A stretch of 64,000 nucleotides of DNA. Source: Bacteroidetes bacterium UBA2664. Its GTDB lineage: Bacteria > Bacteroidota > Rhodothermia > Balneolales > Balneolaceae. Both the position numbers and the translations under genes were made by a program. The notes beneath the pieces are model-generated. The model was not told where the DNA came from and did not search any database. It worked only from the letters and a program-made list of their open reading frames with translations. Positions 1-9,281 of this stretch are shown here, one piece after another; position 1 is the stretch's first letter; the number at the start of each line of letters is the position of its first letter. The stretch is from contig DEMS01000028.1 of assembly GCA_002359315.1 (NCBI GenBank), positions 153,155 to 217,154 on the forward strand. Reading direction: 5' to 3'.

Positions 1-29
1 ACTCTTTTCACTTTTAACTTCTCCACTTT

Positions 30-1157
30 TCACTCAAATAACATTCTATCGATCAAATAGATTGTGCCAAATAAGGTACTCAATAGAATTAAACTGAGAA
101 CAGGTTCCCATATCACAAACCCACCGATCGTACCCAATACTGCACCCAAATACTGTATTGTTTTGAGTTGCTCGTTGGTAGCATTGCGAATCATGTTCTC
201 TAATTTTTTTTCATCATACTTTCTTAAATTTTCTTCAACCAGTTTCTGAACATTTAATTGATTAACCAGCCTGTTTAGAACCTGCAGAATCATTTCATCG
301 ATTTGATCACTGTTGGCAGAAATTTTTCTCGGCAGATCATCTAAATATTCATCCAGAAAGTTGAGATTTCGTTCTGCAGTAACGGGTAAATTTTGAAGCA
401 GATCTTCGATAAATTCATTCAGGCTTTGTCCACGAAAAAAAGTATATGTTTTAAGTGCAGCTTTTTCAAGAACTTTATCCTTCAGGGAATTCTCAATTTC
501 CAGGAGCAGTTGTTCGGAGATACTTTTTCTGAATTCCGGTTTCTGAACAATACTTCGCAGGTAATTCATAAGCCAATCCTTCAGATCTTTTCTGAACTCA
601 AGGGTCGTTGTTACTCTTTTTAAATGGGCAAGAGTAAGCTTTCTATACTTTTGAATTGCCTTTGAGTCTTTAATTTTTTGATTGATTAAATCGGGATTAA
701 TTAAATCCTCAGAAACTGCAAATGCGAGTCTGTATGCAATCCTTTCTTTGTGTGCAGGGATCAGGCCCTGCCCCAAAAGCGGACGCTTTTTCAGAGGCCT
801 GAAAAGCATTGTTATCGCAATCCAATTGGTCAGGAAACCAATCATTCCACTTACAGAGATGATCTTAAGAATTCCCTCAAAATTAAGAGTCAGTCCGAAT
901 ATCGTGGTTACAACTCCTTGGAAATCCCAATAAAATGAGAAACTAAAAATGGCTAAAAGTACCCAGGGTATAGGCTTTAAGAAGGATAAAAGCAGCATTT
1001 TTTCGATAACAGGCACTTTGGCAACCGACTTTTGAAGGCCGGTTGTTTGGCTCGTATCCGGTTGCAGATGTCTGTAAAGTAACTCCCCTAACCCTTTTAT
1101 CGAGTCTCTGTCCGGGTCATTTGAATTTAACTTGGGTGTTTTTTGCAAATCACTCAT
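30..1157 (-). CDS. DUF445 family membrane protein
   Basis: 375-aa protein of the DUF445 family, whose molecular role is not established. It has a hydrophobic stretch at about residues 55-80, then the family signature at residues 107-121 (GFLTNWIAITMLFRP) followed by GQGLIPAHKERIA. The middle is a long, charged, helical region. A final hydrophobic hairpin (about 340-372) begins with LGAVLGTIGG. Known members have this layout: membrane anchors at both ends and a helical soluble body. It lies 59 bp downstream of the topoisomerase-like gene on the same strand and may be its operon tail. The family assignment is firm and the function is unknown. Confidence 0.88.
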   Translation of the reverse strand: MSDLQKTPKLNSNDPDRDSIKGLGELLYRHLQPDTSQTTGLQKSVAKVPVIEKMLLLSFLKPIPWVLLAIFSFSFYWDFQGVVTTIFGLTLNFEGILKIISVSGMIGFLTNWIAITMLFRPLKKRPLLGQGLIPAHKERIAYRLAFAVSEDLINPDLINQKIKDSKAIQKYRKLTLAHLKRVTTTLEFRKDLKDWLMNYLRSIVQKPEFRKSISEQLLLEIENSLKDKVLEKAALKTYTFFRGQSLNEFIEDLLQNLPVTAERNLNFLDEYLDDLPRKISANSDQIDEMILQVLNRLVNQLNVQKLVEENLRKYDEKKLENMIRNATNEQLKTIQYLGAVLGTIGGFVIWEPVLSLILLSTLFGTIYLIDRMLFE

Positions 1158-1216
1158 AATAGGAAAGACACATTGGATTATTTTCGCTGATGATCAAATT
1201 TATAAAATTGAACCAT

Positions 1217-2587
1217 CTAATCAGACGAAAGAATTGTCTTTATGGTTTCGGGGTGAAGTGAATTAAAATCTGCTTTTTCATTTAATTCAGTAAGAATTTT
1301 TTCTAAAATTGACCCTTTTTGTATTTGCTCTAAAATAGTTTTACCCGGTTTAACGACTCCTGAATCAATTTGAATCCACCTTCTATCAACCCATTCATCC
1401 AGTCTTTTCCCAAATCCGGATGGTTTCAATACCCCCAATTTGTTCATTTCCATCCCAATTTCATCAATTGTGATGCATGGCCTTAATGAGAAAGAGTTTC
1501 TGTTTAAATCAGTATTTTGAGTTTGATAAAAAAAGAGATCGGGCAGTAGTGCATTACTGAATGTAAATTGAAGAGGTTCCGGTATAGATATGCTCTTTAA
1601 TGTATGATTATAGATCAATTCATATAATTTCCCCATCTGTGTCGAGAATTCTCCTTTAATAGATTCTGGTTTAATCGTAAGATCGATAGGGTGTACACTC
1701 TCATGAGGAGTATCAGGATTGGCAATATCTCGTAAGAATCTGGGTTTTAATCGTTCATTAAAACCTGTTTTAAGATATTGAGTCTGCATTACATCCCAGG
1801 TATCGGTATAAAATCCTCTCGCGTCGGTTCGCGGGTAACTAATCAGAGAAATACGGGTATTCGGAAGTGTGCACTCAAAAAGTTGTTGCAATAGCAGTTG
1901 AGCATCATTGTAATTAAGTGCAAGTCCATCATTTACAATGAGTGGAATCAGATCGTATGTTGAGAGTGGTAGGATCTGTGCAAAAAGAGTCCCCTTCGGG
2001 TTTAAGTTAACCTGAATCAATTCATCAGAAGCACACTGCAATGGTTCTGAACTTTTGAAAATTTGATGATTCTCACCAATGAAATGTTGATAAGTTCGGG
2101 GTCTTCCAAAAGCAGCTATCAGGCCTGATAGCTGCATATCCGGCCATTTTGTTTGCCGAAACCATTCATTTTTAATTAAAAACCTGTTTTTCAGCCGAGT
2201 TTCTAAGTGTTCTGATTCGATTTCAGTGAGCTCACCCAGCATTGAAATTATCCCACTCTTAGACAAACTTTGTAATCGCCCTCTTTTTACTCTTTTGGAG
2301 GAAAGAAACCGATCAACAGACCATGCAATAAAATCACCGGAAGGGTCACTATCTGTCGCTACGATAACCGTATTGGCCCACTCTGCTTGCTGTTTTATCT
2401 CTTTCCGAATAGATGCTTTTGTGGGATCAGCAATGGCATTCAGTTGATTTTTTTCAGCATCATAACGGGGTTTCCAACAATAGCCTTCAGTAGCAACAAC
2501 ATATACGGATTGAGGGCTCAGCTCTTGAATAATCTGTGCAATTACAGAGGATTCTACGATTAAGAGGGTATATTCGGATGTAGCCAA
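1217..2587 (-). CDS. divergent small type IA topoisomerase-like protein
   Basis: 456 aa. The N-terminus is a Toprim domain: LLIVES (Glu12) and ATDSDPSGDFIAW (Asp79, Asp81, Asp85). The strand-passage domain carries ISYPRTD with Tyr251 and Arg253, matching the catalytic Tyr and its Arg in type IA topoisomerases, and HESVHP (His295), matching HEAIRP. Compared with bacterial TopA it is about half length, has no C-terminal zinc-finger CxxC repeats, and has Ser83 where the third acidic Toprim residue (DxDxE) should be. It probably acts on single-stranded or underwound DNA, but the changed metal site makes activity uncertain. Its start lies 2 bp from the ybeY stop, so it is probably co-transcribed with ybeY. 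It is clearly not the main TopA. Confidence 0.75.
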   Translation of the reverse strand: MATSEYTLLIVESSVIAQIIQELSPQSVYVVATEGYCWKPRYDAEKNQLNAIADPTKASIRKEIKQQAEWANTVIVATDSDPSGDFIAWSVDRFLSSKRVKRGRLQSLSKSGIISMLGELTEIESEHLETRLKNRFLIKNEWFRQTKWPDMQLSGLIAAFGRPRTYQHFIGENHQIFKSSEPLQCASDELIQVNLNPKGTLFAQILPLSTYDLIPLIVNDGLALNYNDAQLLLQQLFECTLPNTRISLISYPRTDARGFYTDTWDVMQTQYLKTGFNERLKPRFLRDIANPDTPHESVHPIDLTIKPESIKGEFSTQMGKLYELIYNHTLKSISIPEPLQFTFSNALLPDLFFYQTQNTDLNRNSFSLRPCITIDEIGMEMNKLGVLKPSGFGKRLDEWVDRRWIQIDSGVVKPGKTILEQIQKGSILEKILTELNEKADFNSLHPETIKTILSSD

Positions 2588-2589
2588 TA

Positions 2590-3072
2590 TTAACTGTTAA
2601 TCAATTCGAGAATTTCATTTTCTTTTTGAGTCATGATCGTTTTTTGATCTATTGTTCGATCATCATAACCGGCTAAATGAAGTAATCCATGGGCAAATAT
2701 GCGAAGAAATTCAACAGATTCAAGAGTACCAAATTCGATACTCTGTTCTTTGATTCTGGGGGAACAGCAAAATAATGTACCTTCAATTTGTCGATTTAAT
2801 CCTTCATCATAACGAAATGTAATAATATCCGTTACATACTCTTTATTTAGATGCTCTCTATTGATTCGGACGATCTCGTTTTCATCGACATAAACTAATT
2901 CGATCTCTTGAAATCGAATATTCTCTTGATCTTCAACCGCTTTTAGTACAGATTCGAATCGGTTTTTTGGAACGGGTATCTCAGTATTGCTGATATTTGA
3001 GATTGATAGTACCGGCTCATTTCTTTGATTTGGAATGTCAGGAAAGGTTTTCATCATCAAATGAAAAGTCAT
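2590..3072 (-). CDS. ybeY: endoribonuclease YbeY (rRNA maturation factor)
   Basis: 160 aa by the longest start. YbeY is a metal-dependent RNase for 16S rRNA 3'-end maturation and ribosome quality control. The core motif is HGLLHLAGYDD. His128 and His132 are the usual metal ligands. The third position of H-x3-H-x5-H is Asp138, so the site reads HHD; I believe this variant also occurs in Bacteroidota relatives. Upstream, YVTDIITF and EGTLFCC match the family strands. The first six residues overlap the upstream gene, so Met6 or Met7 (near 3052-3057) could be the true start. It sits between an unknown 155-aa gene and the topoisomerase-like gene, closely spaced with both. Confidence 0.9.
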   Translation of the reverse strand: MTFHLMMKTFPDIPNQRNEPVLSISNISNTEIPVPKNRFESVLKAVEDQENIRFQEIELVYVDENEIVRINREHLNKEYVTDIITFRYDEGLNRQIEGTLFCCSPRIKEQSIEFGTLESVEFLRIFAHGLLHLAGYDDRTIDQKTIMTQKENEILELINS

Positions 3073-3505
3073 CAGCGTCGAGGCTATCCGTAAGTGACAG
3101 CGCTACTCCACACATCATTACATCTTCCGGCAGATTTGTAAAATCACCGGATAGAACAGATTCATCAACATTTGCATATATACTGCAACCGGCACCGTGT
3201 TCAACAATTAGTCCGGTTGTAACATCGCCATGACGTCCAAAGAAAGTTACTTGTTTAAGTAGATCACTGGCAACAAAAGCTGTACAGTTGTGAAGTTGTA
3301 GAAATGTATTTCCTGCATAAACAGAGACCATATTCATACGTTTCTTATCAATTTCCAACCCCAAATGAATTTCTAAAGAAAGTTTAAGATCATCTTCTGC
3401 ATTGATCAATTCTAAACGGAATACATCATCACCAAGCTTTTTTGGTGTTGCACCGAGTATCTTGCCAATATTAAGTATGTTCTCTTCTGTAAATTCGTGT
3501 ATCAT
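3038..3505 (-). CDS. conserved-looking hypothetical cytoplasmic protein
   Basis: 155 aa with no family I recognise. It has no signal peptide or membrane segment. The composition is alternating alpha/beta with an acidic tail (DSLDADDFSFDDENLS). A central region, VTTGLIVEHGAGCSIYANV, is rich in Gly and beta-branched residues, and FVASDLLKQVTFFGRHGD resembles a folded core. Its 3' end overlaps the longest ybeY start by 35 bp, or about 17 bp if ybeY starts at Met7, so the two are probably translationally coupled. I infer co-transcription with ybeY and the topoisomerase-like gene but cannot assign a function. Confidence 0.7.
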   Translation of the reverse strand: MIHEFTEENILNIGKILGATPKKLGDDVFRLELINAEDDLKLSLEIHLGLEIDKKRMNMVSVYAGNTFLQLHNCTAFVASDLLKQVTFFGRHGDVTTGLIVEHGAGCSIYANVDESVLSGDFTNLPEDVMMCGVALSLTDSLDADDFSFDDENLS

Positions 3506-3573
3506 GTAAGTGACTGGTATAGAATCAATTTATGTTACAATATACAACCAAAGATTATTAATATAAATTCCTG

Positions 3574-6500
3574 CTACATTTCGAGTCCAAACATACGTAT
3601 CTGTTCACGGCTATCCTCAAGTGTAGACGGAAGCTCAAGTCGCCCATTCGTTATACGATCAACTTCTAAACGCAGCATCTCAGCAGTAGCCTCATCTTCA
3701 TTTTCAAAGAAAATGTTTTGAAGGATCGAAAGTCTGCTTACTGAAAAACTAATATCCTGTATGATGGTTTCGCGTTGACGAGCGACTCGTTCCTGATCTC
3801 TTCTGAGTGATTGAGCTCTATCCGTTCGGGCACGTGAGAGTGCCTGACGTATATCATCTTCAAGTACACTGATACGAGCCTCATATTCATCAAGTTTCAA
3901 CATATCGTACGAAAGATCCTTGTTGAGCCGCTCAGCTATAAAGAACGCGAGTTGGTTAGCGCGCATCTCTTCTCCAACTCTCATGTAACGAAAAGCGTAT
4001 AGAGCGGCAACGGTCCAATCGTGTTCTATCTCCCTGAAAGGGATCTTATCTTCACCAAATTTAAGCCAGTAGGCTGCCTCTTCGCGATTCCCTTCTTGAA
4101 GATATGCATCAGCCAGCTGTGTAAATCCATAGCGATAATTTCCAAGCATTCTGCGAATATTTTCATCAAAATAGACTGTTGGTGAATTCCAATTTTCAAA
4201 TTTAAAATTTCTCAATCTGGATGCATGAACGTCAGGGTCCACATAACCAAAAGGGCCAACAGATCTCTTTTTAGGGACAATTCGAAATGCTTTACCTTCA
4301 AATTGAAAATATTCTTCCAGTCCCAATTGCCCACTTCTGGATACGGTATTGGCGAAGTAGATCGGCCGTAAAAAGAGGTTGTTTTCAAGCAGGTGCAAAA
4401 CCATCTTATCCTGAGTTTGCAGATAAAACCGATCATTTCCTTGAGAATCCCTTCCTGCAGATCGCCCCTCAACATACCACGTCATTTCATCATCCAATTC
4501 ATCGACCGGCAATGAAAAAGGAGTAGCCATCCGGATCTGATTATAGAGCATGTCGTTCATTTGAATATCTTCCGGAATCAGACTTTGAAAGCCGGTTGAT
4601 GTGGTATCTTCCAATTGATCTGCTGAGGTTTCAAAAATTGAACGAAGCAGATCTTTTCTGACCGGTATAGTTATTTCACCCGGTCGGTGCAGATCTAACT
4701 GCGAAGTCATTGTATCGATTTCTTCATCGGTAAGCGTAATTGCAAGAGGAAGTGATTCATGGGTTTGTCTATCTCGCATTTGTTTAATATACCAATCTGT
4801 ATTCAACAAACTCAGATTAACGACTCTCACATCCGTTCGAACTCCTTCAACCTCCTGGATATACCAAAGCGGGAAAGTGTCATTATCTCCATTTGTAAAA
4901 ATAATGGCATTCTCTTCCAATGAATTCAAGAGGTTATAAGCGTAATCCCTGGCAACATACCGTTCGCTTCGATCGTGGCTGGGCCAATTTTGATGAAGCA
5001 TCCATGCCGGAACAGCAAAAAATATTATACCAATTGCACCGATAGCAACTGCCTTACGATTTCCAATACTATCTTTAATCAATTCAATGATACCGGTCAC
5101 TCCGAGGCCAAGGAATATGGTAAATGCAAAAAAGGATCCGACATAGGCATAATCACGTTCTCTAGGCTCATAAGGGGTCTGATTCAAGTAAAAAATGATT
5201 GCCAAACCGGTCAAAAGAAAGAGTGCAAATACGGATATCGCCCTGCGCCAATCTTTACGAAAGTGGTATAGTATCCCTAAAAGTGCCAATAACAGTGGTA
5301 AATAGAAGTACCCTGAATTCGCAGGATTATTTGAATGTCGGGTATCTGAAAATCCGGAATACCATCCTGTATCCTGAATATCTGCTTCCCGGCCGATGAA
5401 ATTCCAAAAGAGGTATCTCATATACATATGATTTACCTGGTATCTTAAGAAAAATTCAAGGTCACTGTTGAAATTCGCGTAATATTCTAGGTGATGAGGC
5501 ATGGTTGAGTGCCGACGCGGGAAAAGAACTTCCTCTGACCGGTCTATCTGGCCGGTTCGGTCATTATAGCTATTACCTTTTAACAGTGGTGAAGCTCCAT
5601 ATTGATCTCTATTCAAATAACTCACAAAAGCTTCAACAGTAGCGGGTGAGTTCTCATCTATGGGAGGCTCTGCTTGAGAACGAATCATAATGAGTGCATA
5701 ACTTGAATAACCAATCATAATCATCATATAGGAGATAAAGATCATGTTAGCGATCCGATGGCCCTTTTTATGAGTGTAATAGATTCCAAAAGTGATGAGG
5801 AGGATAAAGAAAATTATAAAAGTTGCAGGACCAATCAAGCCATAGGTCATCGAACCTATCTGTCCGGCAAAATCAGGGATCAGAATAATGGTAATAGGAT
5901 AAATCGATAAAAAAGTAATAATTGATACACCCATCATTATCAAAAAAGTTTTTACCGAAAATTCAAACTTTTTGAAATAGATAATCATGCCCACAAAAAA
6001 GAGCGCCAATAGATTTAAAAGGTGGACTCCGATTCCCAGTCCAAAAATGTAAGCAATTAGTACAAGCCACCGTTCTGAATAGGGCTCTTGATGATTTGCT
6101 GACCATTTTAATGCGACCCAAACCACCAGAGCTGTAAAGAACATGGATGATCCATACATTTCAGCCTCAACAGCGTTAAACCACTGGGTATGTGTTACGG
6201 TAAATGTAAGTGCAGCAATAAGCCCGCCTCCATAAAGCCCCACCAAGTCCATAAAATCCATCTGGTCTGCAGGCCCCCGAAACTCTTCAATCAAACGTAC
6301 TACGATAAGGTATAGAAGTACGATCGTGAACGCAGACGCCACAACACTGATCATATTGATGCTGAATGCAACATGTTGAGAGGGAACGAACATGGATACT
6401 ACTCTTCCAATAATTGCAAATAGAGGTGAACCCGGGGGATGAGCTATCTGAAGTGAATTGGATATGGCAATATATTCAGCCGGATCCCAAAATGAAGCAG

Positions 6501-6606
6501 TTGGGGCAACGGTTAATGTGTATATGAGCAATGCATAGGCAAAACTGATCGTAGCAAAAAAGAGGTTTCGTGTTTTGTGCTGTGCGAAAATTGAAGAAAA
6601 ATCCAT
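3574..6606 (-). CDS. DUF2723 (TMEM260-like) multi-pass membrane protein
   Basis: 1010 aa. The family signature is near residues 35-60: ASFWDPAEYIAISNSLQ followed by HPPGSPLF, with an acidic pair in the first non-membrane loop as in GT-C glycosyltransferases. About 12-13 hydrophobic segments fill residues 15-550. A soluble C-terminal half follows, including NGDNDTFPLWYIQEVEG, which is also typical of the family. The last 150 residues are helical, charged and probably coiled-coil. Human TMEM260, in the same Pfam family, is a protein O-mannosyltransferase, so lipid-linked sugar transfer to exported proteins is plausible but inferred. It appears to be a single-gene unit facing a symporter across a 340-bp divergent gap. 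Confidence 0.9.
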   Translation of the reverse strand: MDFSSIFAQHKTRNLFFATISFAYALLIYTLTVAPTASFWDPAEYIAISNSLQIAHPPGSPLFAIIGRVVSMFVPSQHVAFSINMISVVASAFTIVLLYLIVVRLIEEFRGPADQMDFMDLVGLYGGGLIAALTFTVTHTQWFNAVEAEMYGSSMFFTALVVWVALKWSANHQEPYSERWLVLIAYIFGLGIGVHLLNLLALFFVGMIIYFKKFEFSVKTFLIMMGVSIITFLSIYPITIILIPDFAGQIGSMTYGLIGPATFIIFFILLITFGIYYTHKKGHRIANMIFISYMMIMIGYSSYALIMIRSQAEPPIDENSPATVEAFVSYLNRDQYGASPLLKGNSYNDRTGQIDRSEEVLFPRRHSTMPHHLEYYANFNSDLEFFLRYQVNHMYMRYLFWNFIGREADIQDTGWYSGFSDTRHSNNPANSGYFYLPLLLALLGILYHFRKDWRRAISVFALFLLTGLAIIFYLNQTPYEPRERDYAYVGSFFAFTIFLGLGVTGIIELIKDSIGNRKAVAIGAIGIIFFAVPAWMLHQNWPSHDRSERYVARDYAYNLLNSLEENAIIFTNGDNDTFPLWYIQEVEGVRTDVRVVNLSLLNTDWYIKQMRDRQTHESLPLAITLTDEEIDTMTSQLDLHRPGEITIPVRKDLLRSIFETSADQLEDTTSTGFQSLIPEDIQMNDMLYNQIRMATPFSLPVDELDDEMTWYVEGRSAGRDSQGNDRFYLQTQDKMVLHLLENNLFLRPIYFANTVSRSGQLGLEEYFQFEGKAFRIVPKKRSVGPFGYVDPDVHASRLRNFKFENWNSPTVYFDENIRRMLGNYRYGFTQLADAYLQEGNREEAAYWLKFGEDKIPFREIEHDWTVAALYAFRYMRVGEEMRANQLAFFIAERLNKDLSYDMLKLDEYEARISVLEDDIRQALSRARTDRAQSLRRDQERVARQRETIIQDISFSVSRLSILQNIFFENEDEATAEMLRLEVDRITNGRLELPSTLEDSREQIRMFGLEM

Positions 6607-6946
6607 ATTCGGATAATGCCGTTTCGTTATTCTTATAAATGACTCAAAGACCGATTAACGATTTATTAAAGCCATTATTTTCAATTTTAACCTGAAAGTG
6701 ACTAAGATACCGAATCAAGTATTGAATGCGCAATGTTATTTAATAATTTGGACTTAGATATATTGGAGATTAAGGTTTGACATGTGGAAGTTTCAACCTG
6801 ATAGTTCTATCATTACGAAATCACATAAACCTCATTAAATCAAGTATTTTGTGTCAAAAATAAATGTCTGAATCCGATGGTCTTGTATCTGATTATAAAA
6901 ATGGTTATCAATGGAGCGGTTTTTATAAGAAAATTAAATTGATTCA
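6607..6946. other. divergent intergenic region, no gene seen
   Basis: This 340-bp gap separates the divergent DUF2723 and symporter genes, so it should hold both promoters. It is AT-rich. I see no open frame of useful length, no tRNA and no strong hairpin. I could not place a promoter confidently. Confidence 0.5.
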
Positions 6947-8446
6947 ATGGCTGATCAAATAGCACCAATCAAAGAGCGATTTTCCACGAAATGGGGATTA
7001 ATTTTAAGTGTATTGGGCATTGCCGTAGGTACCGGAAATATTTGGCGATTTCCAAGAATTGCAGCTCAAAATGGAACCGATGATGGTGCCGGTGCATTCT
7101 TAATTGCCTGGGTTACTTTTCTATTTATTTGGTCCATTCCACTGATTATAGCGGAATATGGCATTGGCCGTAATGGTAGAAAGGGAGTGATTGGTTCATA
7201 TATCAAAATGGTGGGGAAAAAATTTGCATGGATGGGATCTTTTATAGGTTTTGTAGCAACAGCCATCATGTTCTATTACAGTGTTGTTGCCGGATGGTGT
7301 GCCTATTATCTGGTAGAGTCTATTCTATACGCACTTCCCAGTAGTCCGGAAGAGGCGGATATTGTTTGGAATGGATTCCAAAATTCAATGTACCCCTCTA
7401 TTTTCCATGGATTGATGATCTTATTTGGTGGGTTAATCATCTTAAAAGGGATAAAAAGCATTGAACGGATCAATATGATTCTCATTCCATCTCTGCTGTT
7501 TGTACTGCTGATATCTCTTTTCAAAGCACTCACACTGCCCGGAAGCGGAGCAGGTGTCGTCTACCTTTTTACTCCGGATTGGGCCACTTTAAAAGAGCCG
7601 GGACTTTGGTTAGAAGCGCTGACACAGAATGCTTGGGATACCGGCGCCGCATGGGGATTGATTTTGACCTATGGTGCATACATGAGGAAAAAGGATGATA
7701 TAACGATCAGTGCATTTCAAACCGGTATCGGGAATAACATCGTCTCATTGGTAGCAGCGATAATAATTTTTTCAACCGTATTTGGAACGTTAGGTTCTCA
7801 AATGAGTGATGGAGAAATTTTGGATGTCATGAAAACGTCAGGGCCTGCTTCAACCGGCTTAACCTTTATGTGGATGCCTCAACTGTTTAATGTGATGACC
7901 GGCGGTAAAATTTTTGCCATCTTATTTTTTCTTGGACTTACTTTTGCAGCATTTAGTTCATTGATTTCGATGATTGAACTTGCAACAAAAGTATTTATAG
8001 ACATGGGAGTAACCCGTAAAAAATCAACAATAGGGGTGTGTTTAGCCGGATTTTTATTTGGTCTTCCTTCTGCTATATCCCTGGATATATTCGCAAATCA
8101 GGATTTCGTTTGGGGAGTCGGGTTAATGGTTTCGGGTGGACTCATCTCATTTGCCGTGATTAGTTTTGGGGCGGATAAATTCCGGGAAACCCTGGTAAAT
8201 ACGGATGAAAGCCGGGTTAAATTAGGTACTTGGTGGACATTTATCATCAAATATGTGATTCCGGTTGAAGTGATTACATTGCTTGGATGGTGGATCTGGT
8301 TAAGTGCCACAAGTTTTGCACCTGATTCATGGTACAATCCATTAAGTCCATTTTCAGTGGCTACAGTACTGCTTCAGTGGGGGGTAGTCATGGCTCTCTT
8401 GAAATACTATAATAATCAGATTGCCAATAAGACAATTCTGAACTAA
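6947..8446 (+). CDS. sodium-dependent transporter, NSS/SNF family
   Basis: 499 aa with about 12 hydrophobic segments. The N-terminal family signature is TKWGLILSVLGIAVGTGNIWRFP (residues about 14-36), equivalent to the unwound TM1 sodium/substrate site of LeuT/MhsT. TM2 contains IPLIIAEYGIGRNGRKG. NSS members import amino acids or related solutes by Na+ symport; the substrate cannot be read from sequence. The TM1-TM2 loop reads AAQNGTDDGAGAFL, three residues longer than the usual NGGGAF. ATG at 6947 begins just before the conserved TM1. It is transcribed alone, divergent from the DUF2723 gene. The window holds a second, quite different NSS paralogue at 26241-27608. Confidence 0.92.
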   Translation: MADQIAPIKERFSTKWGLILSVLGIAVGTGNIWRFPRIAAQNGTDDGAGAFLIAWVTFLFIWSIPLIIAEYGIGRNGRKGVIGSYIKMVGKKFAWMGSFIGFVATAIMFYYSVVAGWCAYYLVESILYALPSSPEEADIVWNGFQNSMYPSIFHGLMILFGGLIILKGIKSIERINMILIPSLLFVLLISLFKALTLPGSGAGVVYLFTPDWATLKEPGLWLEALTQNAWDTGAAWGLILTYGAYMRKKDDITISAFQTGIGNNIVSLVAAIIIFSTVFGTLGSQMSDGEILDVMKTSGPASTGLTFMWMPQLFNVMTGGKIFAILFFLGLTFAAFSSLISMIELATKVFIDMGVTRKKSTIGVCLAGFLFGLPSAISLDIFANQDFVWGVGLMVSGGLISFAVISFGADKFRETLVNTDESRVKLGTWWTFIIKYVIPVEVITLLGWWIWLSATSFAPDSWYNPLSPFSVATVLLQWGVVMALLKYYNNQIANKTILN

Positions 8447-8513
8447 GTGGATTTGATATACTATATCTTACTTAGTAGAGATTATATATGGAGTAAGTGA
8501 TTGTATTGCTGAT

Positions 8514-8633
8514 TTAGTTTTTTACTAAGAATACAACCGGTGGATCGGCAGATTTCTTTGCAGCTTCAACTATTTCAATCAGAGGGATCGCGGCAGATGA
8601 ATTTTCTTCAGTAATACAGAAATTCGTTATTTC
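8514..8633 (-). other. coding-like open stretch after the PH-domain gene
   Basis: Forty codons between stops in a second minus-strand frame, overlapping the end of the PH-domain gene. It reads protein-like (IPLIEIVEAAKKSADPPVVF) but has no start codon. It could be a decayed gene end or chance; not called as a gene. Confidence 0.2.
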
Positions 8634-9190
8634 TCACCCAATTTAGCTTCAATACTTTCAAGAGTACTCTGCATTTTTTGAAGTATGGGAATGAGATCCG
8701 GATTATCCTGTTTTGGAAGGGATGGAGGAGAAGCCGGGTTTGATTTATCTGTAATCAAATCTCTCTGATCCAAAACCATCTCTCTGAATTTTCTAGCGTC
8801 AATGATACCGGTAAGAGACATATCAGAGACTCCCTGAACACTTTGTCCGGCTGTTTCTACCATCAAATAACTAAGGCCAAAATAGCGTAAGAAAGGCCCT
8901 TCCTTGAATGTCAGGTCTTGAATTTTATCCAGAGGAACGGTACGTTCGGTTTGAAACCAGATTCCTTTTTTAAAATGTAAAGCCCGTGTGGTCAGTTCGC
9001 AAAATAGATTATCAAAGTAGCGATTTACATATCTCTTGCCAAATATAAGCCAAAATGGAAGTAAAACAATCCCCACTACTGTGATGGTCAATACAAGTGA
9101 AGTACCCACCATTGTATAGGTTTTTAATCGCGGGTCAAATTTACCTTCAATGATTTGAGATGCACGTCTTGATTGAGCCGGCTTTTCCAT
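8627..9190 (-). CDS. bacterial PH-domain (YdbS/bPH2-like) membrane protein
   Basis: 187 aa. An N-terminal hydrophobic hairpin (about residues 27-60) is followed by a bacterial PH domain with the typical phrase RTVPLDKIQDLTFKEGPFLRYFGLSYLMVETAG (about 83-115, quoted only as landmarks: PLDKIQDL, RYFGL, LMVETAG). The C-terminus is Pro/Ser-rich, then a short amphipathic helix. Proteins of the YdbS/YdbT type have this arrangement but their role is unclear. Flanks are a convergent symporter gene and msrB on the same strand, about 90 bp upstream. The family call is good; no function is assigned. Confidence 0.8.
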   Translation of the reverse strand: MEKPAQSRRASQIIEGKFDPRLKTYTMVGTSLVLTITVVGIVLLPFWLIFGKRYVNRYFDNLFCELTTRALHFKKGIWFQTERTVPLDKIQDLTFKEGPFLRYFGLSYLMVETAGQSVQGVSDMSLTGIIDARKFREMVLDQRDLITDKSNPASPPSLPKQDNPDLIPILQKMQSTLESIEAKLGEK

Positions 9191-9281
9191 GGAGTTCGGT
9201 TAGTTTCTCGGTAGTTTTATACGCGTGATAATCTAAAAAAATATTCGTTTACTTCCGAACTATATAGAATGTAGCTGTGAA

